A DNA stretch of 64,000 nt from contig NZ_LMUX01000008.1 of NCBI RefSeq assembly GCF_009765705.1, positions 256,260-320,259 on the forward strand, given 5' to 3'. A program made the translations under genes and the position numbers. Below the pieces are notes generated by a model. The model saw nothing but the letters and a program-made list of their open reading frames with translations. It searched no databases and was not told the origin of the DNA. Positions 1-8,815 of this stretch are shown here, one piece after another (within the stretch, counting starts at the first letter, position 1; every line of letters starts with the position of its first letter). The DNA comes from Burkholderia sp. L27(2015). GTDB taxonomy: Bacteria; Pseudomonadota; Gammaproteobacteria; Burkholderiales; Burkholderiaceae.

Positions 1-365
1 TCGGCTGTACCGGTTTCCCCTGCCGTCCCTCGCTCTCGCCCGCACCTGCTCTACACCTCATCTCATTTTTGTCAGCTGGCGGCCTTGTCGCTCCGTCTCA
101 CTACACTCCCGCCGGTTGAGATAAAATGCGCCCGCCTTGCTCGTCAAAACAGTCAGATCGAACTTCGTTCCGGGACTTATTTCGAACGAGCGTGCTAATC
201 GGGTATATTTGTCATTGCCAGCATTTATTTTCATATTATGAAAATAGAGACATTATTCAGCTTGAGCTGTTTAGAGCTTGCGGCACTTTTTGACGGGCCT
301 AAAATGGCATCCTGCCCGCACCCGGTAGTGGGGGCTGGGACTTACATCACTGGTATCGGAGACCT
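1..365. other. Intergenic region upstream of hisJ
   Basis: No gene is recognisable in these 365 bases. The first 200 bases are C/T-rich and show no convincing reading frame. The remainder holds an AT-rich palindrome (226-246), a plausible sigma70-like promoter (ttgcgg at 278-283, 16 bp, taaaat at 300-305) and a ribosome binding site (ggag at 358-361) for the amino-acid-binding protein gene that follows. The promoter is inferred from spacing and base matches only. Confidence 0.4.
226..246. promoter_or_regulatory. 21-bp perfect AT-rich palindrome
   Basis: The half site tattttcata is followed, after a single central t, by its exact reverse complement. It lies about 120 bp upstream of the hisJ start and about 30 bp upstream of the putative -35 element. 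A perfect palindrome this long in GC-rich DNA suggests a dimeric regulator site. The order ttcat...atgaa is the reverse of the classic ARG box, so it should not simply be called an ArgR site. Confidence 0.4.
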
Positions 366-1142
366 ATGAAAAAAATCGCACTGTGTATCGCTCTCGCCGC
401 CGTTGCCACCGGCGCTTTCGCAAAAGATTGGCAGACCGTCAAGATCGGCGTCGATGCGAGCTATCCGCCGTTCGAATCGAAGGCACCGGACGGCAAGGTC
501 ATTGGCTTCGACGTGGATCTGGGCAACGCTTTGTGCGCGAAAATCCACGCCAAATGCATTTGGGTCGAGCAAGATTTCGACGGCATGATTCCCGCGCTGA
601 AGGCCAAGAAGTTCGACGCCATCATTTCGTCGATGTCGGTGACCGACCAGCGTCGCGAGCAGATCGACTTCTCGGACAAGCTGTTTGACGCACCGATCCG
701 CATGATCGCCAAAACCGGTTCGCCCCTGCTGCCCACGCCGGCATCGCTGGCAGGCAAGCACGTAGGCGTCGAGCAAGGCACCACGGCCGAAGCGTATGCC
801 AAGGCTTACTGGCAAGCCAAGGGCGTCACTGTCGTGCCGTATCAAAACCAGGATCAGGTCTACGCCGACTTGCTGGCTGGCCGTCTCGACAGCGTGTTGC
901 AAGACGAAGTTCAAGCTGACGTCGGCTTCCTGAAGACCCCACGCGGCGCGGGTTTCGCGTTTGCCGGCCCGGAAATCAACGACCAGAAAACGGTCGGCGA
1001 CGGTACCGCGATCGGCCTGCGTAAAGAAGACACCGATCTGAAAGCCAAACTGAACGCCGCTTTGGCCGACCTGCACAAGACCGGTCAATTCGACAAACTC
1101 GAGAAGAAGTACTTCTCGTTCAGCATCTACGCTGGCAAGTAA
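366..1142 (+). CDS. hisJ: Basic amino acid ABC transporter, periplasmic binding protein
   Basis: A 258-residue family-3 solute-binding protein (HisJ/ArgT type) that should capture histidine, lysine, arginine or ornithine in the periplasm and deliver it to the HisQM permease encoded downstream. A Sec signal peptide covers about residues 1-19 (MKK, hydrophobic core, cleavage after AFA). The mature part has the two-lobe family sequence, including FDAIISSMSVT near residue 80 and VGVEQGTTAEAYA near 134. The start has a good ribosome binding site (ggag). A terminator-like hairpin lies between it and hisQ, an arrangement that usually lets the binding protein be made in excess of the membrane parts. 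The exact ligand cannot be read from sequence; argT would be an equally fair name. Confidence 0.9.
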   Translation: MKKIALCIALAAVATGAFAKDWQTVKIGVDASYPPFESKAPDGKVIGFDVDLGNALCAKIHAKCIWVEQDFDGMIPALKAKKFDAIISSMSVTDQRREQIDFSDKLFDAPIRMIAKTGSPLLPTPASLAGKHVGVEQGTTAEAYAKAYWQAKGVTVVPYQNQDQVYADLLAGRLDSVLQDEVQADVGFLKTPRGAGFAFAGPEINDQKTVGDGTAIGLRKEDTDLKAKLNAALADLHKTGQFDKLEKKYFSFSIYAGK

Positions 1143-1249
1143 GCACGCGCCAGACTCGGCAGGCTTTGCAGAGGTCGCAGCGTGTGGTTACGCTGAGCTG
1201 AAGCCGAAAACGAGTCTGCGCGGCTCTGCATTTTTAAGTCCCTGAAGGG

Positions 1250-1275
1250 GCCTCGCCGACAGGCGGGGCTCTTTT
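1250..1275 (+). terminator. Terminator-like hairpin between hisJ and hisQ
   Basis: The 8-bp stem gcctcgcc/ggcggggc (one G-U pair) has a gaca loop and is followed by tctttta. It lies 107 bp after the hisJ stop and about 170 bp before hisQ, so it probably reduces read-through rather than ending the operon. The rest of the 306-base gap (1143-1448) has a second small hairpin (cagcgt/acgctg) and a short run of near-repeats around 1345-1375, but no gene. Confidence 0.6.
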
Positions 1276-1448
1276 AGCATCGAATCCAGTGATTTGGCGC
1301 ACTTTGACGTTGCGCGATGCCGGCTCACATGGACCACCCGGGCTGATTGGCTCAGTCGGCCCAGTTGGCGCAGTGGGCTTATAGCCGGGCCACCCTCCCG
1401 CCACGCGCAGACTGCGCTTGGACCGGGTCGCGCCGCGAAGGATACAAG

Positions 1449-2138
1449 ATGTTTTTGGAAGGTTACGGCCCCGTGCTGCTCGCGGGTACTGTGCAAACAA
1501 TACAATTATCGCTGCTGTCGCTGCTGGTCTCGTTCGTGCTCGGGCTGATCGGCGCCGGCGCGAAACTCTCCGGCAACCGCTTGGCCGTCGGCATCGCCAC
1601 TGGCTATACCACGTTGATTCGGGGCGTCCCGGACCTGGTGCTGATGCTGCTGCTGTTTTTCAGCCTGCAGATCTGGCTCAATCAATTGACCGACTGGCTC
1701 GGCCTCGACACGATCGATATCGATCCGTTTTTTGCCGGCGTGCTGACGATCGGCTTCATCTACGGTGCTTACTTCACCGAGACGTTTCGCGGCGCCTTTC
1801 TTTCCGTGCCGCGCGGCCAGATCGAAGCGGCCGTCGCCTACGGCATGACGCGACCGCAAATTTTCCGCCGCATCCTGTTTCCGCAAATGATGCGCTTCGC
1901 GCTGCCCGGCATCGGCAATAACTGGCAGGTACTGGTCAAAGCCACGGCCCTGGTCTCCATCATCGGGCTGGCCGACGTTGTCAAAGCCGCCCAGGATGCC
2001 GGCAAGGGCACCTTGCAATTCTTCCAATTCACGCTGATTGCGGCGGCCATTTATCTCGCTATCACGACCGTCTCGAACCTCGTCCTGATCTGGCTGGAAC
2101 GCCGCTACTCCATCGGCGTGCGAAAGGCCCAGCTATGA
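1449..2138 (+). CDS. hisQ: Basic amino acid ABC transporter permease HisQ
   Basis: A 229-residue inner-membrane permease of the HisMQ family, one half of the transmembrane channel. It has hydrophobic segments near residues 10-35, 60-80 and 95-115 and towards the C terminus, and the EAA loop that contacts the ATPase (EAAVAYGM, residues 126-133, then RRILFPQ). The start at 1449 (ATG, MFLEGYG) is preferred over an in-frame start 34 codons upstream because it has the ribosome binding site gaagga and gives the usual family length. It overlaps hisM by 4 bp (ATGA), indicating translational coupling. Confidence 0.92.
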   Translation: MFLEGYGPVLLAGTVQTIQLSLLSLLVSFVLGLIGAGAKLSGNRLAVGIATGYTTLIRGVPDLVLMLLLFFSLQIWLNQLTDWLGLDTIDIDPFFAGVLTIGFIYGAYFTETFRGAFLSVPRGQIEAAVAYGMTRPQIFRRILFPQMMRFALPGIGNNWQVLVKATALVSIIGLADVVKAAQDAGKGTLQFFQFTLIAAAIYLAITTVSNLVLIWLERRYSIGVRKAQL

Positions 2139-2872
2139 TTGAACTGATCAACACCTACTGGCGCGCCTACCTCTATACCGACGGTTACCACTTCAGCGGC
2201 GTAGCCGTAACGCTGTGGCTGCTGGCGGTCTCGATCGGTCTCGGCTTCTGCCTGTCGATTCCGCTCGCGGTGGCGCGCGTGTCGCAAAACCGTTGGCTGT
2301 CCGGATCGGTCTGGTTCTACACCTACCTCTTTCGTGGCACCCCGCTCTATGTACAGTTGCTGATTTGCTATACCGGCTTGTACAGCCTGTCATGGGTGCG
2401 CGGCCAACCGCTGCTGGGTGAATTTTTTCGCGAAGGGTACAACTGCACTTTGCTGGCTTTCACGCTCAACACCTGCGCCTACACCACGGAAATCTTCGCC
2501 GGCTCGATCAAGGCGATGGCCTATGGAGAAATCGAAGCCGCCCGAGCGTTCGGCATGTCGCGCTTTACACAGTACCGGCGCATCATTTTGCCGTCATCGC
2601 TGCGGCGCGCGCTGCCGTTCTATTCGAACGAAGTCATACTGATGCTGCACGCGACGACGGTTGCCTTCACCGCGACCGTGCCCGATATCCTGAAAGTGGC
2701 GCGCGACGCCAATTCGGCCACCTATTTGTCGTTCCAGGCATTCGGGCTGGCGGCTTTGCTGTATCTGATCATCTCTTTCACCCTCGTCTGGCTGTTTCGC
2801 CGAGCCGAGCGCCGCTGGCTGGCCTACCTCCAACCGCAAAGCCGCGCAAGGCTACCCAAGGCACAGTCATGA
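2135..2872 (+). CDS. hisM: Basic amino acid ABC transporter permease HisM
   Basis: A 245-residue inner-membrane protein, the second channel subunit, paralogous to HisQ. It has about five hydrophobic segments and the ABC permease EAA loop ([11 protein letters not shown], followed by [10 protein letters not shown]) in the second half. The start overlaps the hisQ stop and the stop overlaps the hisP start, both as ATGA, so hisQ, hisM and hisP are translated as one unit. The length matches the family. Specificity is shared with the binding protein at 366-1142 and is not visible here. Confidence 0.92.
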   Translation: MIELINTYWRAYLYTDGYHFSGVAVTLWLLAVSIGLGFCLSIPLAVARVSQNRWLSGSVWFYTYLFRGTPLYVQLLICYTGLYSLSWVRGQPLLGEFFREGYNCTLLAFTLNTCAYTTEIFAGSIKAMAYGEIEAARAFGMSRFTQYRRIILPSSLRRALPFYSNEVILMLHATTVAFTATVPDILKVARDANSATYLSFQAFGLAALLYLIISFTLVWLFRRAERRWLAYLQPQSRARLPKAQS

Positions 2873-3654
2873 CCCAGGAAACCCCTATGTATAAACTGCT
2901 CGTCGACGATCTTCATAAGCAGTATGGAGATCATGAGGTCCTCAAGGGCGTTTCGCTAAAAGCCAAGGCCGGCGACGTCATCAGCATCATCGGTTCATCC
3001 GGTTCGGGAAAAAGCACGTTCCTGCGTTGTATCAATTTTCTCGAGCAACCGAACGCCGGGCGCATCATTGTCGACGGCGAAGAAGTCCGCACCGTGCATG
3101 ACCGTCGCGGCGCGCTGCGCGTCGCCGATCCCAAGCAACTGCAACGGGTGCGCACCCGGCTCGCGATGGTGTTCCAGCATTTCAACTTGTGGGCGCATCT
3201 GACCGTGCTCGAAAACATCATCGAGGCACCGCGTTATGTGCTCGGGCTTTCGCGAGCCGAGGCCGAAGAGCGTGCACGCATGTATCTCGATAAAGTGGGG
3301 CTGGGCCGCGATGTCGAGGGCAAGTACCCCTCGCACTTGTCCGGCGGCCAGCAACAACGGGTCGCTATTGCGCGCGCACTGGCGATGCACCCGGACGTAA
3401 TGCTGTTCGACGAACCGACTTCGGCGCTCGATCCGGAGCTGGTCGGCGAAGTATTGAAGGTGATGCAGACGCTGGCAGAAGAAGGTCGCACCATGATCGT
3501 GGTGACGCATGAGATGAGCTTCGCGCGCAACGTATCCAATCAGGTTATGTTTCTGCATCAAGGGGTGGTCGAAGAGCAAGGCACACCGGACGAAGTGTTC
3601 GGGCAGACTCGCAGCGAACGTCTCAAGCGATTTTTGTCGGGCAGCTTGAAATAA
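2869..3654 (+). CDS. hisP: Basic amino acid ABC transporter ATPase HisP
   Basis: A 261-residue cytoplasmic ATPase that powers the HisQM channel. It has Walker [10 protein letters not shown] (residues 42-50), the ABC signature LSGGQQQR near 157, Walker [13 protein letters not shown] near 178 and an H-loop with VVTHEMSFA. The start overlaps hisM by 4 bp; a second in-frame ATG six codons later is an alternative. A strong hairpin 5 bp after the stop (3659-3692) probably ends the operon. All four transporter genes are intact. Confidence 0.93.
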   Translation: MTQETPMYKLLVDDLHKQYGDHEVLKGVSLKAKAGDVISIIGSSGSGKSTFLRCINFLEQPNAGRIIVDGEEVRTVHDRRGALRVADPKQLQRVRTRLAMVFQHFNLWAHLTVLENIIEAPRYVLGLSRAEAEERARMYLDKVGLGRDVEGKYPSHLSGGQQQRVAIARALAMHPDVMLFDEPTSALDPELVGEVLKVMQTLAEEGRTMIVVTHEMSFARNVSNQVMFLHQGVVEEQGTPDEVFGQTRSERLKRFLSGSLK

Positions 3655-3658
3655 ACTG

Positions 3659-3692
3659 AAACGGTCGGACTTTTCCTACGAGTCCACCGTTT
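3659..3692 (+). terminator. Hairpin after hisP
   Basis: The arms aaacggt/accgttt and ggact/agtcc form a nearly continuous 12-bp stem with one bulged c and a 9-base loop, starting 5 bp after the hisP stop. There is no T-run after it, so intrinsic termination is likely but not certain. The remaining gap to the porin gene holds no other gene. Confidence 0.5.
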
Positions 3693-3869
3693 GCCCTCCC
3701 CCTCGTTGAACCACTACAGCAACACACGCCCGTCCCTCTCGTCCCGTACGTCCATCCCTGCGCCGCGTAAATACTGCGCTTAGCCCTATTTTTTAGCCAC
3801 CTCATCGCTCAGTAGTAGAAGTCCCTAACATACGCGTTCGAAGTCATTTGACCTCACGGTCATTGCCCA

Positions 3870-3895
3870 CGCACACGTCCGCTCGCGCGTGTGCG
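3870..3895 (+). promoter_or_regulatory. Hairpin in the porin 5' leader
   Basis: The 8-bp perfect stem cgcacacg/cgtgtgcg with a 10-base loop ends 52 bp before the porin start codon. It may stabilise or regulate the porin messenger; its position is the only support for a role. Confidence 0.3.
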
Positions 3896-3947
3896 GCGAG
3901 TTGGTCGAACGCGAGCTTTTATGTTTAGTCGTACTACGGAGTTGTTG

Positions 3948-5072
3948 ATGCATAAGAAATTGAAAAGAAAGCTAACCGCAACAATTTTTGCAACAATCTT
4001 TAGCAGTATCGCTATCTCCGCCCACGCCCAAAGCAGCGTCACCCTCTACGGGCGGCTCGATAACGGAGTCGAATATATGCATGGCGTAAGCAATGCACAA
4101 GGACAAAGCACCTCTCGCGTGCGCGCGCAATCCGGCGACTGGGGTACCGCAATGTTGGGCCTGGAAGGCACCGAGGACCTGGGCGGCGGCACGCGAGCCA
4201 TCTTCAAGCTCGAATCGGGCTTGAACACCGCGGTAGGCACCGCCGGCAATCCCGCTACCGGGCAGTATTTCCAACGCTATGCGCTACTCGGATTGACCAA
4301 CGACACCTACGGTACATTTCAGGCAGGCCGTTCGCTGTTCATTTCCAATGGCGTCTGGGATTTCGATCCGTTCGTGCAGCAAGCGTGGTCGTCGGCCTCG
4401 CTGGTGCGTGGCCGCAGTTGGTTTCAGGCCAGCAATACGCTCAACTACAAAACCCCAACCATCAACGGCTTCGATCTCGCGGGTCAATACGCGCTGACCA
4501 ACAATTCGAATTTCAATCAGGGGACGGCCAGCTCCGCGCCGTTTGGACGCTCAGACGGCTTGCAGCTGACCTATACCGCGCCGAACTTCATGGCGCGCGT
4601 CATCTACGACGAATTGCGCGACGGCCAAAATGGCAAATTCGATGATTTGTATAACTACTCTCGCGAAGTGTTTGTCGGCGGACGGGTCAACCTGGGTGCG
4701 TTCAAGATCCAGGCCGCCTATACGCACATGAGCGCACCGGCCGCAGTAGCGGGCGCGCCCACTCAAGCCGACCACGAATGGCTGGGATTGACCTATCAGG
4801 CCAACCCGTTCGTCGCTGTCACGGTCGGCGGCTTTCATATCAATGCCAACAACGGCGCGGGCAACGCGACGATGTATGAAGCGGGCGGCACTTACGCGCT
4901 TTCGAAGCGCACGCTGCTTTATCTGACGGGCGCCGTGGTTCGTAACAGCGCCAAGGGCAATTTCTCGTTGGAGGCCACCACGCAAAATACGCCGGGCTCG
5001 ACCAACCCGGAAAACCCATTGCCCGGGCATAGTCAGTCCGGTTTATACGCCGGTATCAATCACGCGTTCTAA
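3948..5072 (+). CDS. Outer-membrane trimeric porin (OmpC-like, Burkholderia type)
   Basis: A 374-residue general diffusion porin of the Gram-negative porin family typical of Burkholderia and Neisseria. A signal peptide covers about residues 1-28 (MHKKLKRK, hydrophobic stretch, cleavage after AHA). The mature protein starts QSSVTLYGRLDNGVEY, the family's first beta strand, and ends in phenylalanine (GINHAF), the signal for outer-membrane assembly by BAM. Alternating polar/aromatic strands throughout fit a 16-strand barrel. The ATG at 3948 is chosen over two upstream in-frame starts because it has a ribosome binding site (cggag) and directly precedes the signal peptide. It is probably monocistronic; the 14-bp hairpin at 5113 ends transcription. 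Confidence 0.92.
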   Translation: MHKKLKRKLTATIFATIFSSIAISAHAQSSVTLYGRLDNGVEYMHGVSNAQGQSTSRVRAQSGDWGTAMLGLEGTEDLGGGTRAIFKLESGLNTAVGTAGNPATGQYFQRYALLGLTNDTYGTFQAGRSLFISNGVWDFDPFVQQAWSSASLVRGRSWFQASNTLNYKTPTINGFDLAGQYALTNNSNFNQGTASSAPFGRSDGLQLTYTAPNFMARVIYDELRDGQNGKFDDLYNYSREVFVGGRVNLGAFKIQAAYTHMSAPAAVAGAPTQADHEWLGLTYQANPFVAVTVGGFHINANNGAGNATMYEAGGTYALSKRTLLYLTGAVVRNSAKGNFSLEATTQNTPGSTNPENPLPGHSQSGLYAGINHAF

Positions 5073-5112
5073 GCAGTTGGGAATGTTTTAACCATCGGGC
5101 CAAGGGCATGCG

Positions 5113-5148
5113 ATACGGCGCGCCACATTCAGTGGCGCGCCGTATTTC
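5113..5148. terminator. Bidirectional terminator between porin and glk
   Basis: A perfect 14-bp stem (atacggcgcgccac and its complement) with an attca loop. Because of the A/T ends it can serve both the porin gene from the left and the glk operon from the right. Confidence 0.75.
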
Positions 5149-5150
5149 TG

Positions 5151-6176
5151 TCAGCCGATCTGGTCGGCGAGAATCGCGGCGACGCCCAGGAAGGCCGGAT
5201 ATTCGGCCGTGATCACGTAGGTCGGGACCTGTTTCAAATACTCTTCAAAACGCCCCTTGGCTTCGAAGCACCGGCGAAACGACGACTGCGCGAAGAAATC
5301 GCCGAGTCGCGGTACCACGCCACCACCGATATAAACACCGCCCATCGCGCCTAGCGTCACGGCAACGTTGCCGGCGAACGTTCCCAGCATCGCGCAAAAA
5401 CAGTCTAGTGCCTCGTGCGCCAACGGGTCGCCCGCCAGCGCCAGCGCAACCACGGCAGGGGTATCTCGCTCGACCACATCGAGCGGTTGGTGTTCTTGGC
5501 GCTCCTGATTGCGCTGCACCAACGCACGATAGATCAGCGCAATGCCGGGGCCGGAGACGACACGCTCGAACGAGACATGCGGCCAATGTTTGCGCGCGTA
5601 CAAGAGCACGTAGTCCTCGCGCTCATCGGTGGGCGAGAAGCTGGCGTGTCCACCTTCCGAGTGCAGCGGGAACCATCGGTCACCCATCGGCACCAGGCCT
5701 GAAACACCCAGGCCCGTTCCAGGGCCGACCAAGCCGATGACCGTATTCGGACGCCGCGTGCCGGCGCCGACCTGCACGCTTTGAGTATCGGTGAGCACCG
5801 GCAAAGCCATGGCCAGCGCGGTGAAATCATTGACCACCAGCAGCGTGTCAAAACCCACCGCGAGCCGCGTCGCCTCGATCGAGAAGCGCCAGTCGTGATT
5901 GGTCATCTGCACCTGATCGCCATCGACCGGATTGGCGATCGCAATCGCGGCATGCTGCACACCGGCAACCTGTTCGTCAGCGAGATATTTCCGAATGACG
6001 TCGACGATGCCGGGAAAATTGGCGCACGGATAAACGCGGACCGAACGTATGTCGCCCTGCTCCCACTCCAGCGCAAATCGAGCATTCGTGCCGCCGACGT
6101 CGGCGAGCAGGCGCGGCCCATCCGAATGCGGGCCCCGCCGCGACCGACCTGCCTTATCCTGCGCTCCAGTAGACAT
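5151..6176 (-). CDS. glk: Glucokinase (monofunctional)
   Basis: A 341-residue ATP-dependent glucokinase of the bacterial Glk family, phosphorylating imported glucose to glucose-6-phosphate. The phosphate-binding motif DVGGTNAR is at residues 26-33, with [14 protein letters not shown] and [12 protein letters not shown] further on. The gene overlaps pgl by 23 bp and sits in the order zwf-pgl-glk, so it is the last gene of a leftward Entner-Doudoroff entry operon. In Burkholderia the protein at this place is commonly a fusion of Glk with a C-terminal RpiR-type regulator (HexR) of about 640 residues. Here the frame stops at the end of the kinase, and only 78 bp remain before the porin gene, so the regulator is absent. 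The first 20 residues are poorly conserved, and the start could be slightly later. Confidence 0.92.
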   Translation of the reverse strand: MSTGAQDKAGRSRRGPHSDGPRLLADVGGTNARFALEWEQGDIRSVRVYPCANFPGIVDVIRKYLADEQVAGVQHAAIAIANPVDGDQVQMTNHDWRFSIEATRLAVGFDTLLVVNDFTALAMALPVLTDTQSVQVGAGTRRPNTVIGLVGPGTGLGVSGLVPMGDRWFPLHSEGGHASFSPTDEREDYVLLYARKHWPHVSFERVVSGPGIALIYRALVQRNQERQEHQPLDVVERDTPAVVALALAGDPLAHEALDCFCAMLGTFAGNVAVTLGAMGGVYIGGGVVPRLGDFFAQSSFRRCFEAKGRFEEYLKQVPTYVITAEYPAFLGVAAILADQIG

Positions 6177-6837
6177 CGATATGTATCCTCTTGTCGTGCG
6201 CCAACTTGGATATGGCGTTTTTCGTTTCGTTTGCCGCCGCTTGCTGTAGCACGTCCAATTTGTGCTGACCGGAAATCAGCAAAAACAGCTTGGGTACGGC
6301 CTTCAATGCTTGCAGCGACCACGTAATCCGAGCATACGGTGCGGTGACTGGGTTCGTCAGCGCAAAGTGCGCAGCCGTAGCCGTGGCCAAGTCCCATTCG
6401 GGGGCATCGGCAAACAGCGAAGCGGTATGTCCATCGTCGCCCATACCGAGCACCGCCACATCGGGCACGCGCCGCTGTCGATCGGCATTGAGCGCCGCGA
6501 CCTGCTGCGCGGGCTCGACCGCCGTGTCCACCAGGGGCCAGAACCGGCACGCCGCGGCAGCATTTTGCAGCAGCGTCGTCCTGACCAATGCCGCGTTGCT
6601 GGCAGCGTCGTCTTCGGGCACCCAGCGGTCGTCGACCAATGTCACATCGACTTGCGCCCATTCAAGCGGTCGCGTGGATAACGCGGCAAACAATGCGCGC
6701 GGACTGGTCCCGCCCGAAACAGCGAGCACCGGTCGTTCGGCCGATTTTGCCAAGAGGGCGGACAGCTCGCCCGCAACCGCGTCAGCCAGCGCATTGGCCT
6801 GCAGCGCCGGCGTATCAAAATTGTGTAACTCGATCAC
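6154..6837 (-). CDS. pgl: 6-phosphogluconolactonase
   Basis: A 227-residue cytoplasmic lactonase of the SOL/DevB type that hydrolyses 6-phosphogluconolactone, the product of Zwf, to 6-phosphogluconate. The family motifs are visible: [12 protein letters not shown] near residue 40, [13 protein letters not shown] near 70 and the [12 protein letters not shown] block near 130. It lies between zwf and glk, overlapping the glk start. The 151-bp gap to zwf is occupied by short tandem repeats. Confidence 0.94.
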   Translation of the reverse strand: MIELHNFDTPALQANALADAVAGELSALLAKSAERPVLAVSGGTSPRALFAALSTRPLEWAQVDVTLVDDRWVPEDDAASNAALVRTTLLQNAAAACRFWPLVDTAVEPAQQVAALNADRQRRVPDVAVLGMGDDGHTASLFADAPEWDLATATAAHFALTNPVTAPYARITWSLQALKAVPKLFLLISGQHKLDVLQQAAANETKNAISKLAHDKRIHIDVYWSAG

Positions 6838-6875
6838 ATTGCCCCCTCGTCTCGGGTGTTGCCGGACCGGCTGCT

Positions 6876-6993
6876 TCAGTTCTCCGGGTCAGTCCCTGCA
6901 TCAGTGCCTGGGTCAATTCACGGCATCAGTGCCTGGATCAACCCCCTGGGTCTATCCTTTGCAACAGTTCCTGGGTCTATCCTTTGCGTCAGT
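6876..6993. repeat. Degenerate 25-bp tandem repeats running from the zwf stop codon
   Basis: Units begin at 6876, 6901, 6926, about 6964 and 6989, mostly 25 bp apart and with the core tcagtgcctgggtc; the block cctgggtctatcctttgc occurs twice (6945-6962 and 6970-6987). The rightmost unit contains the zwf stop codon (6989-6991), and on the coding strand nearly every unit starts with TGA. It fills the zwf-pgl gap. The copies are too short, too diverged and too few for a CRISPR array. Confidence 0.75.
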
Positions 6994-8470
6994 TCTCTTC
7001 TTCCAGCCAGCATGTGTCATGTTGCGCCAGCATGGCGCTCGCCGCCGCCGGCCCCCAAGTGCCCGCGCCATACGGCTTAGGGATAGACCGCTGAGCGCTC
7101 CACTCGTTCAGAATAGGCTCGACCCAGCGCCAAGCTGCCTCTTGCTCGTCGCGCCGCACGAACAGCGCGAGCCGGCCATGGATAACATCGAGCAGCAATC
7201 GGTGATAAGCGTCCATCCGCTCATCCTTGAAAAACTGGTCGAAAGCCAGATCGAGATGCACGCTTTGCAACTGCATGCCCTCGCCCGGTTGCTTGGCCAG
7301 GCAATAAAGTCGAATCGACTCGTCAGGCTGCAGCCGGATCACGAGCCGGTTGGCGCCAGGCCGCAACGCGCTCGGACCCAATGCCGAATGCGGCACCGCG
7401 CGGAAATTGACGACGATCTCCGCAACGCGGTCAGCCAAGCGTTTTCCCGTGCGCAGAAAAAACGGCACGCCGGCCCAACGCCAGTTGTCAATTTCGACCT
7501 TGAGTGCGACGAAGGTTTCGGTGCCGCTGCCGTCTCTCACCCCGGGCTCCGCTTGATAAGCCGCAGCCGGTACGCCGCGTATCGTGCCGGCGTGGTACTG
7601 ACCCCGTACGGCCATCTTGCTGATATCGCGGGGCTCGACCGGTTTGAGCGCGCGCAGCACCCGAAGCTTCTCGTCGCGTACGCTGTCGGCGTCCATCGAA
7701 TGCGGCGGATCCATCGCCACGATGGATAACAGTTGCAGCAGATGATTCTGCACCATGTCGCGCATCGCACCGGTCTGGTCGTAGAAATCGCCGCGCCCCT
7801 CGACCCCAAGCTCCTCGGCGATCGTCAGTTGTATGCTTTCGACCCACTCGCGCCGCCACAAAGGTTCGAACAAGGTATTGCCAAACCGCAGCGCCAGCAG
7901 ATTCTGTACCGGCTCCTTGCCGAGATAGTGATCGATGCGATAGATCTGCTGTTCCTCGAATATCTCTCCGACCGCGTCGTTGATCGCGGTGGACGATTTC
8001 AAGTCGTAACCGAGCGGCTTTTCGAGCACGATGCGCGCACCGCGGTTCAGGCCGACATCGGCCAGAGCGCGGCACACCGGCACGAATAACGAGGGCCCCG
8101 TGGCGAGATAGAAGACCCGTGTGCCTATGCAGGCGTCGAGCGCGTCGAGATTCTCGCGCAGTGCGCCGAAATCCTCGCGCCGCCCGAGATCGAGACGCAC
8201 ATAGGACAGACGTGCCTTGAAGCTTTCCCACAGCCCAGCATCCCACGTGGCCATGGCCACCCGGCGCCGGACATGTTCGATCACATGCCGGTCGACCCAC
8301 TCGCGGTAACTATCGGTGTCGTGCTCATCACGTGCAACCGCCACGATCTTGCCCTGTGGCGACAAAGTGCCGCCCTGATGCGCGGCAAACAGCGCCGGCA
8401 GAATCTTGCGCATCGACAGATCGCCCGTTCCACCGAACAACACGAAAGTAAAACTGGGCTCCGCTTGCAT
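6989..8470 (-). CDS. zwf: Glucose-6-phosphate 1-dehydrogenase
   Basis: A 493-residue enzyme oxidising glucose-6-phosphate to 6-phosphogluconolactone with reduction of NADP(+). The Rossmann motif FGGTGDL is at residues 12-18 and the catalytic block RIDHYLGKEPVQN near 178. Length and ends match the family. It is the first gene of the leftward zwf-pgl-glk operon and is divergent from the sugar ABC transporter. Tandem HexR-like sites lie about 75-105 bp upstream of its start, so induction by the Entner-Doudoroff intermediate KDPG through HexR is expected by analogy. Confidence 0.95.
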   Translation of the reverse strand: MQAEPSFTFVLFGGTGDLSMRKILPALFAAHQGGTLSPQGKIVAVARDEHDTDSYREWVDRHVIEHVRRRVAMATWDAGLWESFKARLSYVRLDLGRREDFGALRENLDALDACIGTRVFYLATGPSLFVPVCRALADVGLNRGARIVLEKPLGYDLKSSTAINDAVGEIFEEQQIYRIDHYLGKEPVQNLLALRFGNTLFEPLWRREWVESIQLTIAEELGVEGRGDFYDQTGAMRDMVQNHLLQLLSIVAMDPPHSMDADSVRDEKLRVLRALKPVEPRDISKMAVRGQYHAGTIRGVPAAAYQAEPGVRDGSGTETFVALKVEIDNWRWAGVPFFLRTGKRLADRVAEIVVNFRAVPHSALGPSALRPGANRLVIRLQPDESIRLYCLAKQPGEGMQLQSVHLDLAFDQFFKDERMDAYHRLLLDVIHGRLALFVRRDEQEAAWRWVEPILNEWSAQRSIPKPYGAGTWGPAAASAMLAQHDTCWLEEEN

Positions 8471-8545
8471 AGGCCTTCCTTGTGGACAGTCTGGGTAAGA
8501 GTCTGGCGAAATGCGCCTCGACTTGAAATTGTGGCTGGTCTGAAT

Positions 8546-8575
8546 TGTAGTTTAACTACGTGCAGTTTACCTACG
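8546..8575. promoter_or_regulatory. Two adjacent HexR-like operator boxes
   Basis: Box 1 (8546-8560) reads TGTAGTTTAACTACG. It matches the proteobacterial HexR consensus TGTARTWWWAYTACA at 14 of 15 positions and contains a perfect 13-bp palindrome. Box 2 (8561-8575), TGCAGTTTACCTACG, follows directly with 12 of 15 matches. They lie 76 bp upstream of zwf and 240 bp upstream of the ABC transporter operon, where one repressor could control both directions. The consensus is from memory of the HexR literature; binding is inferred. Confidence 0.65.
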
Positions 8576-8597
8576 ATCGGGCACCGAGGATAGGGGC

Positions 8598-8637
8598 CAG
8601 ATTTGAAATTTGGACATCGCTCGCGTCTAGTCTAGAC
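8598..8637. promoter_or_regulatory. Palindromes in the zwf / sugar-transporter intergenic region
   Basis: A perfect 13-bp palindrome, gtctag-t-ctagac, lies at 8625-8637. Just before it, 8598-8614 is an imperfect A/T-rich palindrome centred on tttgaaattt. Both lie between the HexR-like boxes and the transporter start and could bind a sugar-responsive regulator. The rest of this 345-base region (8471-8815) holds the divergent promoters and no gene. Confidence 0.35.
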
Positions 8638-8815
8638 CTAACGTATCGAACCGGCTGCTCACCGCGGCCGTGTGCGATGCTGCGTGACCGCGCTGGCATT
8701 TCGAGAACGCATCCGAATAATATCGCGCGAATTTATTGCTCAGTAGACCGTAGTTATCTCAATTTTAAAAGAAAAATAAGGAGAGAATCTCGCGGTCATC
8801 AACCTGGAGGAGAAG

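Noticed and set aside
6876-6993. CRISPR array after zwf (also considered for 13255-13327 and 47445-47519)
   Set aside because: Units follow one another without unique spacers, are degenerate and number only three to five; no cas genes are present.
6290-7729. Long rightward open frame of 479 codons across pgl and zwf
   Set aside because: It is antisense to two clear enzyme genes with family motifs, is rich in Arg/Ser/Ala as expected of a GC-rich shadow frame, and spans the repeat-filled gap.
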